DNA from: RGIG9115 sp045644665
Lineage (GTDB): Bacteria; Bacillota; Clostridia; UBA1381
Length of the DNA: 64,000 nt
Direction of reading: 5' to 3'
Assembly: GCA_045644665.1 (NCBI GenBank)
Contig: JAZRHH010000034.1
Span: forward strand, 1-64,000
The notes beneath the pieces were generated by a model. That model ran no database searches. It was not told the DNA's origin and saw only the letters and a program-made list of their open reading frames with translations. Shown piece after piece: positions 33,678 to 42,871 of the stretch (within the stretch, counting starts at the first letter, position 1; every line of letters begins with the position of its first letter). The translations under genes were made by a program, and so were the position numbers.

Positions 33678-34736
33678 TCATATCTTGTGGTAAAAGCCCC
33701 CCGGAAGCTTTTTAATTTTGCCCTCAAGCTCCAGCATAAAGCATCTTGAATTACACTCTGAGGCTGTTATTCCAAGAAAATTTGCAAGGGTGTCTGTGTC
33801 CAAATCCTTGTTATGTAAAAGAGAAAGCACAGGGTCCCCTTCCTCGTTGTCAGCAGCCTCCGACATGGTGGAAACAGCCTTTATTTTATATGTTTTCAAA
33901 ATATCTTCAGGTACAAAGGCAGGGATAGCACCTTTTTTTAAAAGTGCGTTTGTGCCGCCGCTTAAAAGCTTGTCTATTTGGCCCGGAATGGTAAACACAG
34001 GCTTTTTAAGTGATTTAGCGCATTTTGCGGTTATCATGGCACCACTTTTTTCAGGAGCCTCTGTTACAAGCACCGAGTCGCTAAGACCGGCAATTATTTT
34101 GTTGCGGCAGGGGAAATATTGAGGCTTTGGCTGTGTGCCCGGAGGGTACTCGGAAATAAATACCCCTTTTTCCAGAACCCTTTCATAAAGGTCCTTGTTT
34201 GTTGGGGGATATATATAGTCTACTCCGCCGCCGAGAACACATATTACAGGTGCATCCTCCGAAAGTGTTGCTTTTACTGCCTCTGTGTCAACACCCATAG
34301 CAAAGCCTGTAACAACTGTTATATTATTTTTAGCAAAGCTCTTGCAAAATCTCTCTGTAACTTCCTGTCCGTACTCTGTCATACGCCTTGTTCCCACAAC
34401 GCCTATAGTGCTGCGGCTTTTAAGACTTTCCATATTGCCGATTGCATATAAAATATATGGCGGAACCTTCATTTTCTTTAGCTTTTTGGGATACTCTTTT
34501 GAAGTGGGCGTAAGAATATTTATATTTTTAGTCCTGCATTCATCATATATTTTTTGAGCTTCTGAAAGGTCTTTATTGGTAAGGCATGAAACAGCCTTTT
34601 CTGTCAAAAATGTATCCTGGGAATAGTCAGACACCTTGTACACATTTTCAAAGGTCTCGTACTTTTCAAGCAGCTTTTTTGCCTGAATGTCCGTAGCAGC
34701 ATTTTTAAGCCACAGTTTGTAGTATATGCTTCTCAT
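33678..34736 (-). CDS. dprA: DNA-processing protein DprA
   Basis: Binds incoming single-stranded DNA and loads RecA during transformation; widespread also in non-competent bacteria. 352 residues: N-terminal HhH/SAM-like region, Rossmann core with GVVGTRRMTEYG, TGFAMGVDTEAV, GGGVDYIYPPTN, EYPPGT and FPCRNKIIAGLSDSVLVTEA, and a C-terminal winged-helix region. I start at ATG 34736, 8 bases after GGAGG; a GTG two codons earlier is only 1 base from it. Confidence 0.95.
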   Translation of the reverse strand: MRSIYYKLWLKNAATDIQAKKLLEKYETFENVYKVSDYSQDTFLTEKAVSCLTNKDLSEAQKIYDECRTKNINILTPTSKEYPKKLKKMKVPPYILYAIGNMESLKSRSTIGVVGTRRMTEYGQEVTERFCKSFAKNNITVVTGFAMGVDTEAVKATLSEDAPVICVLGGGVDYIYPPTNKDLYERVLEKGVFISEYPPGTQPKPQYFPCRNKIIAGLSDSVLVTEAPEKSGAMITAKCAKSLKKPVFTIPGQIDKLLSGGTNALLKKGAIPAFVPEDILKTYKIKAVSTMSEAADNEEGDPVLSLLHNKDLDTDTLANFLGITASECNSRCFMLELEGKIKKLPGGFYHKI

Positions 34737-34759
34737 TTTCACGCCCTCCTCTTTCTTAA

Positions 34760-34789
34760 AGTATACACTATAATTATCCCTGTTTTCAA
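34760..34789 (-). promoter_or_regulatory. Promoter of dprA
   Basis: Minus strand TTGAAA (34789-34784), 18 bases, TATACT (34765-34760). Confidence 0.6.
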
Positions 34790-34897
34790 TACCATATTAT
34801 TTTATAACTTTTAAGAAAAAATACTTATGCCTTTTGTGCAAAACATAAAAAAAGCGCCAAAAACGTTAAATTCGATAAAAAATTAACATTTACCTCT

Positions 34898-34925
34898 TGT
34901 ATATTTTTCCGTTTTGTTGTAAAAT
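34898..34925 (+). promoter_or_regulatory. Promoter of gap
   Basis: TTGTAT (34898-34903), 16 bases, TAAAAT (34920-34925). The leader of about 50 bases contains GGAG/CTCC able to pair, and a TTAGGAGG ribosome site. Confidence 0.55.
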
Positions 34926-34980
34926 AAGGAAGATGGAGTATGTGCTCCGTATTAATAATGTTTTTTAGGAGGAATTAATC

Positions 34981-35997
34981 ATGGCAGTTAAAGTTGCGAT
35001 TAATGGTTTTGGACGTATCGGACGTCTTGCTTTCAGACAAATGTTCGGTGCAGAAGGTTACGAAGTAGTAGCTATCAACGATTTGACAAGCCCAAAGATG
35101 CTTGCTCATTTGTTAAAGTATGACTCATCACAAGGCAGATATGCTCTTGCTGATAAGGTAACAGCTAGTGAAGATTCAATCACAGTTGACGGTCAGGAAA
35201 TCAAAATTTATGCATTCCCTGATGCAAACAACTGTCCTTGGGGCGAGCTTGGCGTAGACGTTGTTCTCGAGTGCTCAGGCTTCTACTGCTCAAAGGATAA
35301 GGCACAGGCTCACATCAATGCCGGTGCAAGAAAGGTTGTTATTTCTGCTCCTGCAGGAAATGACCTCCCAACAGTTGTTTACAATGTAAACCACGACACA
35401 CTCAAAGCAGAAGATACAATCATCTCAGCTGCTTCATGTACAACAAACTGTCTTGCTCCTATGGCAGACGCTTTAAATAAGTACGCACAAATTCAATCAG
35501 GTATCATGTGCACAATCCACGCTTACACAGGCGACCAAATGACACTTGACGGCCCACAAAGAAAGGGTGACCTCAGAAGATCAAGAGCAGCAGCAGTAAA
35601 TATCGTTCCTAACTCAACAGGTGCTGCAAAGGCTATCGGTCTTGTTATCCCAGAACTTAACGGCAAGCTCATCGGTGCTGCACAAAGAGTTCCAACACCA
35701 ACAGGCTCAACAACAATACTTACAGCTGTTGTTAAGGGTGAAAACGTAACAAAGGAAGGCATCAATGCTGCAATGAAGGCTGCATCAAACGAGTCTTTCG
35801 GTTACAATGAAGACGAAATCGTTTCATCAGATATCGTTGGAATGAACTTTGGTTCACTCTTCGATGCAACTCAAACAATGGTTGCAGAAATCGGCAACGG
35901 CCTCTACGAAGTTCAGGTTGTTTCATGGTATGACAACGAGAACTCATACACAAGCCAGATGGTTCGTACAATTAAGTACTTCTCTGACCTTGCGTAA
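34981..35997 (+). CDS. gap: Glyceraldehyde-3-phosphate dehydrogenase, type I
   Basis: Glycolytic enzyme that forms 1,3-bisphosphoglycerate and NADH. 338 residues; NAD-binding NGFGRIGRL at the N terminus, catalytic Cys in SAASCTTNCLAP near residue 155, HAYTGDQ and RRSRAAAVNIVPNSTGAAKA, C-terminal WYDNENSYTSQMV. Standing alone between its own promoter and terminator. Codons look like those of a highly expressed gene, with many AAC, TTC and ATC choices compared with its neighbours. Confidence 0.97.
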   Translation: MAVKVAINGFGRIGRLAFRQMFGAEGYEVVAINDLTSPKMLAHLLKYDSSQGRYALADKVTASEDSITVDGQEIKIYAFPDANNCPWGELGVDVVLECSGFYCSKDKAQAHINAGARKVVISAPAGNDLPTVVYNVNHDTLKAEDTIISAASCTTNCLAPMADALNKYAQIQSGIMCTIHAYTGDQMTLDGPQRKGDLRRSRAAAVNIVPNSTGAAKAIGLVIPELNGKLIGAAQRVPTPTGSTTILTAVVKGENVTKEGINAAMKAASNESFGYNEDEIVSSDIVGMNFGSLFDATQTMVAEIGNGLYEVQVVSWYDNENSYTSQMVRTIKYFSDLA

Positions 35998-36012
35998 GTT
36001 TTAAAAGCTCAT

Positions 36013-36053
36013 AAAGGATTTTTACAAGTATCTACTTGTAAAAATCCTTTTTT
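36013..36053 (+). terminator. Terminator of gap
   Basis: An 18-bp perfect stem (36013-36030 with 36033-36050) with a T tract running to 36053. Confidence 0.88.
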
Positions 36054-36064
36054 GGTGGTATAAT
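36036..36064 (+). promoter_or_regulatory. Promoter inside the gap terminator
   Basis: TTGTAA (36036-36041), 17 bases, TATAAT (36059-36064) with extended TGG before the -10. The -35 lies within the right arm of the gap terminator stem. It drives the M81 gene and the operon that follows. Confidence 0.65.
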
Positions 36065-36147
36065 TATCATATGAATGTCTCAATCAGTGTTTGAGATATT
36101 TGCAGGAGAATACAAAAATGATAAAAACAAAAAAGGGAGAGAAAAAA

Positions 36148-37614
36148 ATGTATCGTGTTTTGATAGGTAGTATGTTCCATGAAACAAACTCCTTTTGGCC
36201 CATACATACCGGCGTGGAAGAATTTAAAAAAAGAGATTTGCTGTTTGGAGATGATATGACTAAAAAATTCCGCAATACCCATACACCTCTAGGAGCATTT
36301 ATCGAAGTATTGGAAAGGGAAGGTGTTGAGATTGTAACGACTGTCGCTGCCAACGCAGAGCCATCAGGAACAGTTACAAAGGAAGCCTTTGAGCTTATCA
36401 AAGATACTATAATAGATGCCTGTAATGATGGTGAAAAGATAGATGGTATACTTTTATCATTGCACGGTGCAATGGAAACAGAGGTAGTAGAAGACGGAGA
36501 AGGCTGTCTTTTAGAAGAAATCAGAAAAGTTGTAGGTTTTGACATTCCTGTAGTGGCAACGTTAGATTTACATACAAATCTCACACAGCGTATGGTCGAT
36601 AATGCTAACGCATTTTTCCCGTACAGAGAGTATCCGCACAGCGATATGTATGACCGTGGTATCGAGGCGGCAAACACGATGATGCGTATTCTAAATTATG
36701 GTGTAAAGCCCGTTATGAGCTGGAAACAAATCCCTATTCTCGCTTCTTTAATTGCTACAACCTCTGAAAAATATCAGAAAATTTCTTCTATTGTTAATAA
36801 ATGTAATGAAAAAGACGGCGTTTTAAGTGCTGCTTTACTCCACGGCTTTTTTATGGCAGATACCAGCGACACAATGACGTCAGCTTTAGTTGTGACAGAA
36901 GGCTCCTTTGATTTAGCAAAAGAAGTTGCAGAGGAAATTGCAAATGCTGCCTGGGAAAACCGTGATGCACTTGGAAAGCTTGATGCTCTGGAATGTAATG
37001 ATGCGCTGGAGGAGGCACAAAACACAGAAGGAACGGTAGTTTTGGCAGATATATGTGATAACCCCGGTGCAGGCTCATCCTGTGACGGTACACGTCTTTT
37101 GCGTGCATTACTTGAAAACAATGTGCAAAAGGTTGCATTTGCATTGATATTTGACCCTGAGACGGTAAATCAGTGCCACGAAGCAGGAGTAGGGTCTAAT
37201 ATCTTTGTAAACCTTGGAGGAAAGCTCAATCCTGAACTTTTAGGAGAGCCAATATGTCGTGAGGCTTATGTGAAATCACTTTCAGATGGTGTTTATTACA
37301 ACCGTGGTCCAATGCATGGCGGTATGAAGGTTGATTTAAAGAAATCGGCAGTTATACAAATAGATGGTATAACAATCATAGTTTCGTCTATTGCTACACA
37401 GGCTTATGACACAGCGATATTTGAAAGTCATGGACTTACCATGTCAGATTTTAAAATACTGGTGGTAAAATCATCGGTTCACTACAGAGCAGCCTTTGGT
37501 CCCCATGCAAGTAAGCTAATACCTGTTAAATGTCGTGGTGCGCTGGAGCTTGATGCAAGTCGTCTTTCCTATAAAAGAAAAAAGACTGCATTATACCCGT
37601 TGGATAAATTTTAA
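36148..37614 (+). CDS. M81-family metallopeptidase (MlrC-like)
   Basis: 488 residues, similar to MlrC, named for microcystin breakdown. Visible landmarks: IGSMFHETNSF at the N terminus, LSLHGAM, TLDLHTNLTQ near residue 155, ADICDNPGAGSSCDGTRLL, and FESHGLTM near the end; these hold the presumed metal ligands. ATG 36148 has AGGGAGAG 6 bases upstream and starts as the family does (MYRVLIGS). An in-frame ATG at 36118 with AGGAG 9 bases before it is possible and would add 10 residues. The natural substrate is unknown. Confidence 0.88.
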   Translation: MYRVLIGSMFHETNSFWPIHTGVEEFKKRDLLFGDDMTKKFRNTHTPLGAFIEVLEREGVEIVTTVAANAEPSGTVTKEAFELIKDTIIDACNDGEKIDGILLSLHGAMETEVVEDGEGCLLEEIRKVVGFDIPVVATLDLHTNLTQRMVDNANAFFPYREYPHSDMYDRGIEAANTMMRILNYGVKPVMSWKQIPILASLIATTSEKYQKISSIVNKCNEKDGVLSAALLHGFFMADTSDTMTSALVVTEGSFDLAKEVAEEIANAAWENRDALGKLDALECNDALEEAQNTEGTVVLADICDNPGAGSSCDGTRLLRALLENNVQKVAFALIFDPETVNQCHEAGVGSNIFVNLGGKLNPELLGEPICREAYVKSLSDGVYYNRGPMHGGMKVDLKKSAVIQIDGITIIVSSIATQAYDTAIFESHGLTMSDFKILVVKSSVHYRAAFGPHASKLIPVKCRGALELDASRLSYKRKKTALYPLDKF

Positions 37615-37637
37615 ATTTAAATGATAGGAGGGATATT

Positions 37638-38669
37638 ATGGCAGTAAAAAAGGCAGAAAGCAAGTCACAAATGGCGGAGCTGAAAAAACAGCTTAGCGAA
37701 AACAAGCTCCAAAAGTTGTATCTTTTTTTCGGAGAGGAAACCTTTTTAATAGATGTAAATATTGACAGAATATCCGCTCTTGTACCCGACATGGGCTTTG
37801 AAGACTTTAACCATATTGTTCTTGACGGCACATCTGCACCTCTCTTTGAAATAGCGGAAGCAATTGAAGCCTTTCCCATGATGGCAGACAAAAAGCTCGT
37901 TATTATAAAAAACTCAGGAGCATTCAAGGGAAAAGCCTCTGCAGAACTTAAGGACTTTTATATAAGTAAAATAGAAAATATACAGGAAGATACTGTTGTA
38001 GTTTTCAGGGAAACAGAGGTAGACAAAAGAAGCAGCGTTTATAAGGCGGCACAAAAAGCAGGCTGGGTAGGCGAATTTGCAAAGCTTGATGATATGGATC
38101 TTGTTACCTGGATAATGCGTGAGGCAAAGCTGCGGGACAGGAAAATATCAAGAGATGACGCGGCGTTTCTTATAAGCCTTACAGACAGAGGTTTGCAAAC
38201 TCTCAAAAATGAGCTTGACAAGTTGTCTGCTTATACCACAGAAGAAATAACAAAAGCTGCAATAGACCGTCTTACTTCAAGGTCTCTTGAGGCAAGAGTT
38301 TTTGACCTTTGTGACGCCATGATGGAAAAGAATGCAGGAAAATCCCTTGTTTTGATTCGTGACCTTAAAACAAACAAAGAATCCCCCTACGGAATTTTAT
38401 ATATCCTATTTTCCACATTCAGCAAAATATTAAAGACGCAGGTCTTAAACGAACGCCACGAGCCATACGAAGTGTATGCAGGAGAACTTGGTGTACCTGC
38501 TTTTTCAGTAAAGAAATATACAGTCGCGGCAAAGAAATTTACCAAACATGAAATTTCAGAGTTTCTTATAAAGGCTGTGGAAACAGACCTTTCCATAAAA
38601 CATGGAAATATAGAGCAGTGGCAGGCAATTGAAAGACTCGTGCTCTATGGAGCAGAAAGGAAAAGTTAA
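37638..38669 (+). CDS. holA: DNA polymerase III delta subunit
   Basis: Clamp-loader wrench that opens the beta clamp. 343 residues: N-terminal domain with LYLFFGEETFLID, AFPMMADKKLVIIKN and the AAA+ fold without Walker A, as is normal for delta; C-terminal helical collar from about residue 210. First gene of a run with the Cof phosphatase (1-base overlap), yifB and uvrC. Confidence 0.92.
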   Translation: MAVKKAESKSQMAELKKQLSENKLQKLYLFFGEETFLIDVNIDRISALVPDMGFEDFNHIVLDGTSAPLFEIAEAIEAFPMMADKKLVIIKNSGAFKGKASAELKDFYISKIENIQEDTVVVFRETEVDKRSSVYKAAQKAGWVGEFAKLDDMDLVTWIMREAKLRDRKISRDDAAFLISLTDRGLQTLKNELDKLSAYTTEEITKAAIDRLTSRSLEARVFDLCDAMMEKNAGKSLVLIRDLKTNKESPYGILYILFSTFSKILKTQVLNERHEPYEVYAGELGVPAFSVKKYTVAAKKFTKHEISEFLIKAVETDLSIKHGNIEQWQAIERLVLYGAERKS

Positions 38670-39418
38670 TGGGCAAGTTTGACGGAATACTAATTGCCTC
38701 GGATTTGGATGGCACACTCCTTTATGACATGAAGGTGTCAAATGAAAACAGACAGGCAATTAATTACTTTATTGATGGCGGCGGCAAATTTACAATTGCA
38801 ACAGGCAGAGCACCGGAATTTGTAAAAAGACTTGACATTCCAACAAACGCGCCCCTTATCCTTGTAAACGGAACGGTGGTATATGCGGAAGAGAAAATAA
38901 TAAAAAGCTATACATTCCCACCGGAAATGATTAGGGTTGTTCCTGAAGTTATGAAAATTTTTAAGGTAGTAAGGGTAAGCGTTTTCTCGCCTGCGGAGAA
39001 CTTTATTCCCGAACCTAAGCCTGAATATTTTATAAATCATACAAAACCTATCAACAAAATAGTGTTTGTTTTTGAAGATGCAGAAACAGCCATTAATGCA
39101 AGAGAATATTTAAAGGAAAAATACTCGCCGGAATATGTATTTGAACGCAGTTGGCCCGAGGGGGTTGAAATGCGAAGCGCCCATGGTGGAAAGGGAGCGT
39201 GTCTTTCATTTATTAAGGAATATACAGGTGTAAAAACAGTTATTGGTGCAGGTGACTGGGAAAACGACAGGTCACTTCTTGAGAGTGCAGACATAAGCTA
39301 TGCACCCACTAATGCCCATCCTGAAATTTTAAAGCTTGCAGATAAGGTTTTGGTACACCACAAGGACCATTTAATTAAACATATAGTTGAGGATATTGAG
39401 AAAGGACTTGATGTATAG
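38669..39418 (+). CDS. HAD-superfamily phosphatase, Cof type
   Basis: 249 residues; motif I ASDLDGTLL at residues 10-18, motif II TGRAPE, motif III/IV GAGDWENDRSLLESA, with a C2-type cap of about 90 residues between. Such enzymes dephosphorylate sugar phosphates or cofactors; substrate not readable. The motif IV reads GDWENDRSLL where GDxxND(I/V)xM(I/L) is usual. It shares a base with the holA stop (TAATG) and with the yifB start (TAGTG). Confidence 0.9.
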   Translation: MGKFDGILIASDLDGTLLYDMKVSNENRQAINYFIDGGGKFTIATGRAPEFVKRLDIPTNAPLILVNGTVVYAEEKIIKSYTFPPEMIRVVPEVMKIFKVVRVSVFSPAENFIPEPKPEYFINHTKPINKIVFVFEDAETAINAREYLKEKYSPEYVFERSWPEGVEMRSAHGGKGACLSFIKEYTGVKTVIGAGDWENDRSLLESADISYAPTNAHPEILKLADKVLVHHKDHLIKHIVEDIEKGLDV

Positions 39419-40953
39419 TGCTATCACACATTAATACAGTAGGTCTTGCAGGGATTGACGGATATATTGTAAATGTTCAGGCAGATATATCAAACGGAAT
39501 GCCCGGCGTGGACATAATAGGACTTCCGGATGCGGCGGTTAAGGAGTCAAAGGAAAGGGCAAAAACTGCCATAAAAAACTCCGGCTGCAAATTTCCCTCA
39601 AAGCACATTACAATAAATCTTGCTCCTGCCTCTACCAAAAAAGAGGGAGCAGGCTACGATTTTCCAATAAGCGTTGCACTACTGTCTGCAAGCGAGCAAA
39701 TAGACCTTACAGGCTGGGAGGACAGCGTGTTTATAGGCGAGCTTTCCCTTGACGGCAAGGTAACATCTGTACCGGGGGTTCTGCCTATGGTTATATCTGC
39801 CTTTGAAGCAGGTATAAAAAAGATGTTTGTTCCAAAGGATAATGCAGACGAGGCAGCAGTTATAAGCGGAGCAGAAATTTATCCTGTTGAGAGCCTTGAA
39901 GCTCTTATCAAGCATATGAGCGGTGAAAAATATATTGACCCTTATGTGACAGATGCACAAGATTATTTTAATACAGATACGGATGCACTTTTCGACTTTG
40001 CAGAGGTAAAGGGACAGGAAAACGTAAAAAGAGCACTTGAAATAGCAGCAGCCGGCAACCATAATGTGCTTCTTATAGGAAGCCCCGGAACAGGTAAAAC
40101 AATGCTTGCTCAAAGAATGACCGGCATACTTCCTGACATGACCTTTGATGAGGCTCTTGAAGTTACAAAGGTACATTCTATTGCCGGCATACTCCCACAG
40201 GGTATGCCCCTTGTAAAAACAAGACCTTTCAGAAATCCCCACCATACAATATCATCGTCAGGACTTTCAGGCGGCGGCAGTATTCCAAGACCGGGCGAGC
40301 TTTCTCTGTCCCATAACGGAATACTTTTCTTAGACGAGCTACCGGAATTTAAAAGAGACGTCCTTGAAGTGCTTCGTCAACCCTTAGAGGATAGACGGGT
40401 TACAATCTCAAGAGTAAATGCAACCCTTACATATCCGTGTAACATAATGCTTATAGCTTCAATGAATCCATGCAAGTGTGGATATTTTGGGGATCCGTCC
40501 CATAACTGCACTTGTACACCGGCACAGGTCCTTGCTTACAGGAATAGAATTTCAGGACCACTCCTTGACAGGATAGATATTCAGGTGGAGGTTTCACCTG
40601 TTGACTATAAGAGCCTGAGCTCTGAAAGACAAGGAGAAAAAAGCTCGGAAATTAAAAAGAGAGTAAATGAAACCCGCAAAATTCAGCTTGAAAGATATAA
40701 GGATTATGAGGGTATTTATTCCAATTCTCAGCTTACAGCGGGTATGATACAAAAGTTTTGTACTCTTGACGAAGAGGCGGACAAGGTGTTAAAGAGTGCC
40801 TTTGATAACCTTGGATTTACTGCGAGAGCACATTCCAGAATTTTAAAGGTGGCACGTACAATTGCCGACCTTGACGGCTCGGAGCAGATAAGGAAAGAGC
40901 ATATTGCAGAAGCCATTCAGTATAGAAGTTTAGATAGAAAGTACTTTGGATAG
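39418..40953 (+). CDS. YifB/ComM-family Mg-chelatase-like AAA ATPase
   Basis: 511 residues. N-terminal Lon-protease-like fold (IVNVQADISNGMPGVDIIGLPD), AAA+ core with Walker A GSPGTGKTML near residue 222 and Walker B LFLDELPEF, a cysteine cluster (NPCKCGYFGD, NCTC), and the C-terminal Mg-chelatase domain. ComM, the studied member, is a helicase that promotes branch migration in transformation. GTG start overlaps the upstream stop by one base. Confidence 0.94.
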   Translation: MLSHINTVGLAGIDGYIVNVQADISNGMPGVDIIGLPDAAVKESKERAKTAIKNSGCKFPSKHITINLAPASTKKEGAGYDFPISVALLSASEQIDLTGWEDSVFIGELSLDGKVTSVPGVLPMVISAFEAGIKKMFVPKDNADEAAVISGAEIYPVESLEALIKHMSGEKYIDPYVTDAQDYFNTDTDALFDFAEVKGQENVKRALEIAAAGNHNVLLIGSPGTGKTMLAQRMTGILPDMTFDEALEVTKVHSIAGILPQGMPLVKTRPFRNPHHTISSSGLSGGGSIPRPGELSLSHNGILFLDELPEFKRDVLEVLRQPLEDRRVTISRVNATLTYPCNIMLIASMNPCKCGYFGDPSHNCTCTPAQVLAYRNRISGPLLDRIDIQVEVSPVDYKSLSSERQGEKSSEIKKRVNETRKIQLERYKDYEGIYSNSQLTAGMIQKFCTLDEEADKVLKSAFDNLGFTARAHSRILKVARTIADLDGSEQIRKEHIAEAIQYRSLDRKYFG

Positions 40954-40972
40954 TTTAAAGGAGGTGCATAAG

Positions 40973-42829
40973 ATGTTCAACATAAAAGAGGAACTTAAAA
41001 ACTTACCAACAAACCCCGGTGTATATCTTATGCACTCTCAAAACAAAGATATAATCTATGTTGGAAAAGCTAAGAACTTAAAAAACAGAGTTTCTCAGTA
41101 TTTCCGCAGCACATCGGGACACACCCCAAAGGTACGGGCAATGGTGTCCCGTATTTCATATTTTGAGTATATTATTACGGATACAGAGCTTGAAGCTCTT
41201 GTTCTCGAATGTAACCTTATAAAAAAGCATCGTCCCAAATACAATATACTTTTAAAGGATGATAAGCACTATCCATTCCTAAAAATTTCAATGCAGGAGG
41301 ACTATCCAAAAATCTCCGTAGTAAGGAAGACAGAAAAAGACGGAGCAAGATATTTTGGACCATACTTGGGCGTAAATACAATAAACAACACTCTTGAGCT
41401 TATACAAAAAATATTTACTCCTCCAACTTGCAATCGCACTTTTCCTGCAGACATCGGCAAAGGAAGACCTTGCCTTAACTACCATATAAAAAACTGCTTT
41501 GCTCCATGCAGAGGAAATGTATCGCAAAAGGAATACAAAGAAATTTTTGAAGGGGTTTGCAAATTTTTGGAGGGCGACCATAAAAAGCTAAGAGCGTCAA
41601 TGGAACAGGAAATGCAGGAGGCTTCAAAAACCCTTGAATTTGAAAAGGCAGCGCTTATAAGAGATAGAATAAGGTCTCTGGACCGTCTTGATGAAAGACA
41701 AAAGATATTTAACGCAGATAAAGGAAACGATTTTGATATAGTAGCAGTTGCCGCAGAGGGCGATATTGCCTTTGCAGAGGTGTTTTTTGTGCGGGGCGGC
41801 AAGGTTACAGGCAGGCAGGCTCATGAAATTGATAATGCAGAGGAAGCGGATACAAAGGAACTTTTAGGAAACTTTATAACCCAGTTTTATATGGAAGACA
41901 GGCAAATTCCGCCGGAAATAATACTGGAAAGTGAAATTGAGGACATGGAGCTTCTTACGGAGATACTAAAAGAGAAGCGCGGCGGTAGATTTGCACTCAC
42001 TGTCCCAAAACGAGGAGAAAAGGTACGACTTACAGAGCTTGTAAAGAAAAATGCAAAGCTTGAAATTGATAATTTTAAGGTGCGCACCTTCAGGGAAAGA
42101 AAGCATACAATTTTAAGCGATCTTAAGGATACTCTCGCACTTCCAACAGAGCCAAAACGCATTGAGTGCTATGATATTTCAAACATATCGGGAGCAGACA
42201 GCGTTGGCGTAATGGTAGTATTTAAAGACGGAAAAAAAGCACCCTCATTATATCGCAACTTTAAAATAAAAACCGTTGAGGGCGCAGACGATTATGCTTC
42301 AACCCAGGAGGTCTTATACAGAAGACTAAGAAGAGCCATAGAGGAAGAAGAAAAAATTCAAAATGGCGAAATGGTCTTTGCAGATGCAAAATTTTTGCCA
42401 CTACCGGACATAATTTTTGCAGACGGCGGAAAGGGCCATATGCGCATAATAAAGGAAACAGTAGAGAGTATGGACCTGGAAATCCCTGTGTTCGGTCTTG
42501 TCAAGGACGATAGACACCGTACCCGAGGCGTTTTAACGGAGGAGGGCGAAATAAACCTGCTTCCAACAAGTCCCGTGTTTAATTTCCTCACAGCAGTTCA
42601 GGACGAGGTACACAGAGCAGCAATTACCTACTTTAGGAAGCTACACTCAAAAAAAAGCTTCCATTCTCAGCTTGATGATATTGAGGGGATTGGCAAAAAA
42701 CGCAGGGATGCACTACTTGAGCATTTTGGAACAATTACAAAAATAAAAAATGCATCTTTGGATGACCTTAAAAAAGTGGTTGATAAAAAGACGGCAGAAA
42801 ATATAATTTCCTACTTTAAAGAGAATTAA
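40973..42829 (+). CDS. uvrC: Excinuclease ABC subunit C
   Basis: Makes both incisions in nucleotide excision repair. 618 residues: GIY-YIG nuclease at the N terminus (PGVYLMHS, IIYVGKAKNLKNRV), Cys-rich linker, UVR domain near 200-235, RNase-H-like nuclease (IECYDISNISG, FADGGKGHM), and C-terminal helix-hairpin-helix (IEGIGKKRRDALL). Start at ATG 40973 is set by AAAGGAGGTG 6 bases upstream; a longer frame begins inside yifB. Confidence 0.96.
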   Translation: MFNIKEELKNLPTNPGVYLMHSQNKDIIYVGKAKNLKNRVSQYFRSTSGHTPKVRAMVSRISYFEYIITDTELEALVLECNLIKKHRPKYNILLKDDKHYPFLKISMQEDYPKISVVRKTEKDGARYFGPYLGVNTINNTLELIQKIFTPPTCNRTFPADIGKGRPCLNYHIKNCFAPCRGNVSQKEYKEIFEGVCKFLEGDHKKLRASMEQEMQEASKTLEFEKAALIRDRIRSLDRLDERQKIFNADKGNDFDIVAVAAEGDIAFAEVFFVRGGKVTGRQAHEIDNAEEADTKELLGNFITQFYMEDRQIPPEIILESEIEDMELLTEILKEKRGGRFALTVPKRGEKVRLTELVKKNAKLEIDNFKVRTFRERKHTILSDLKDTLALPTEPKRIECYDISNISGADSVGVMVVFKDGKKAPSLYRNFKIKTVEGADDYASTQEVLYRRLRRAIEEEEKIQNGEMVFADAKFLPLPDIIFADGGKGHMRIIKETVESMDLEIPVFGLVKDDRHRTRGVLTEEGEINLLPTSPVFNFLTAVQDEVHRAAITYFRKLHSKKSFHSQLDDIEGIGKKRRDALLEHFGTITKIKNASLDDLKKVVDKKTAENIISYFKEN

Positions 42830-42871
42830 AGAAAAGAAATTACAAATAATACTATAAAAAAGGACCGTGTT

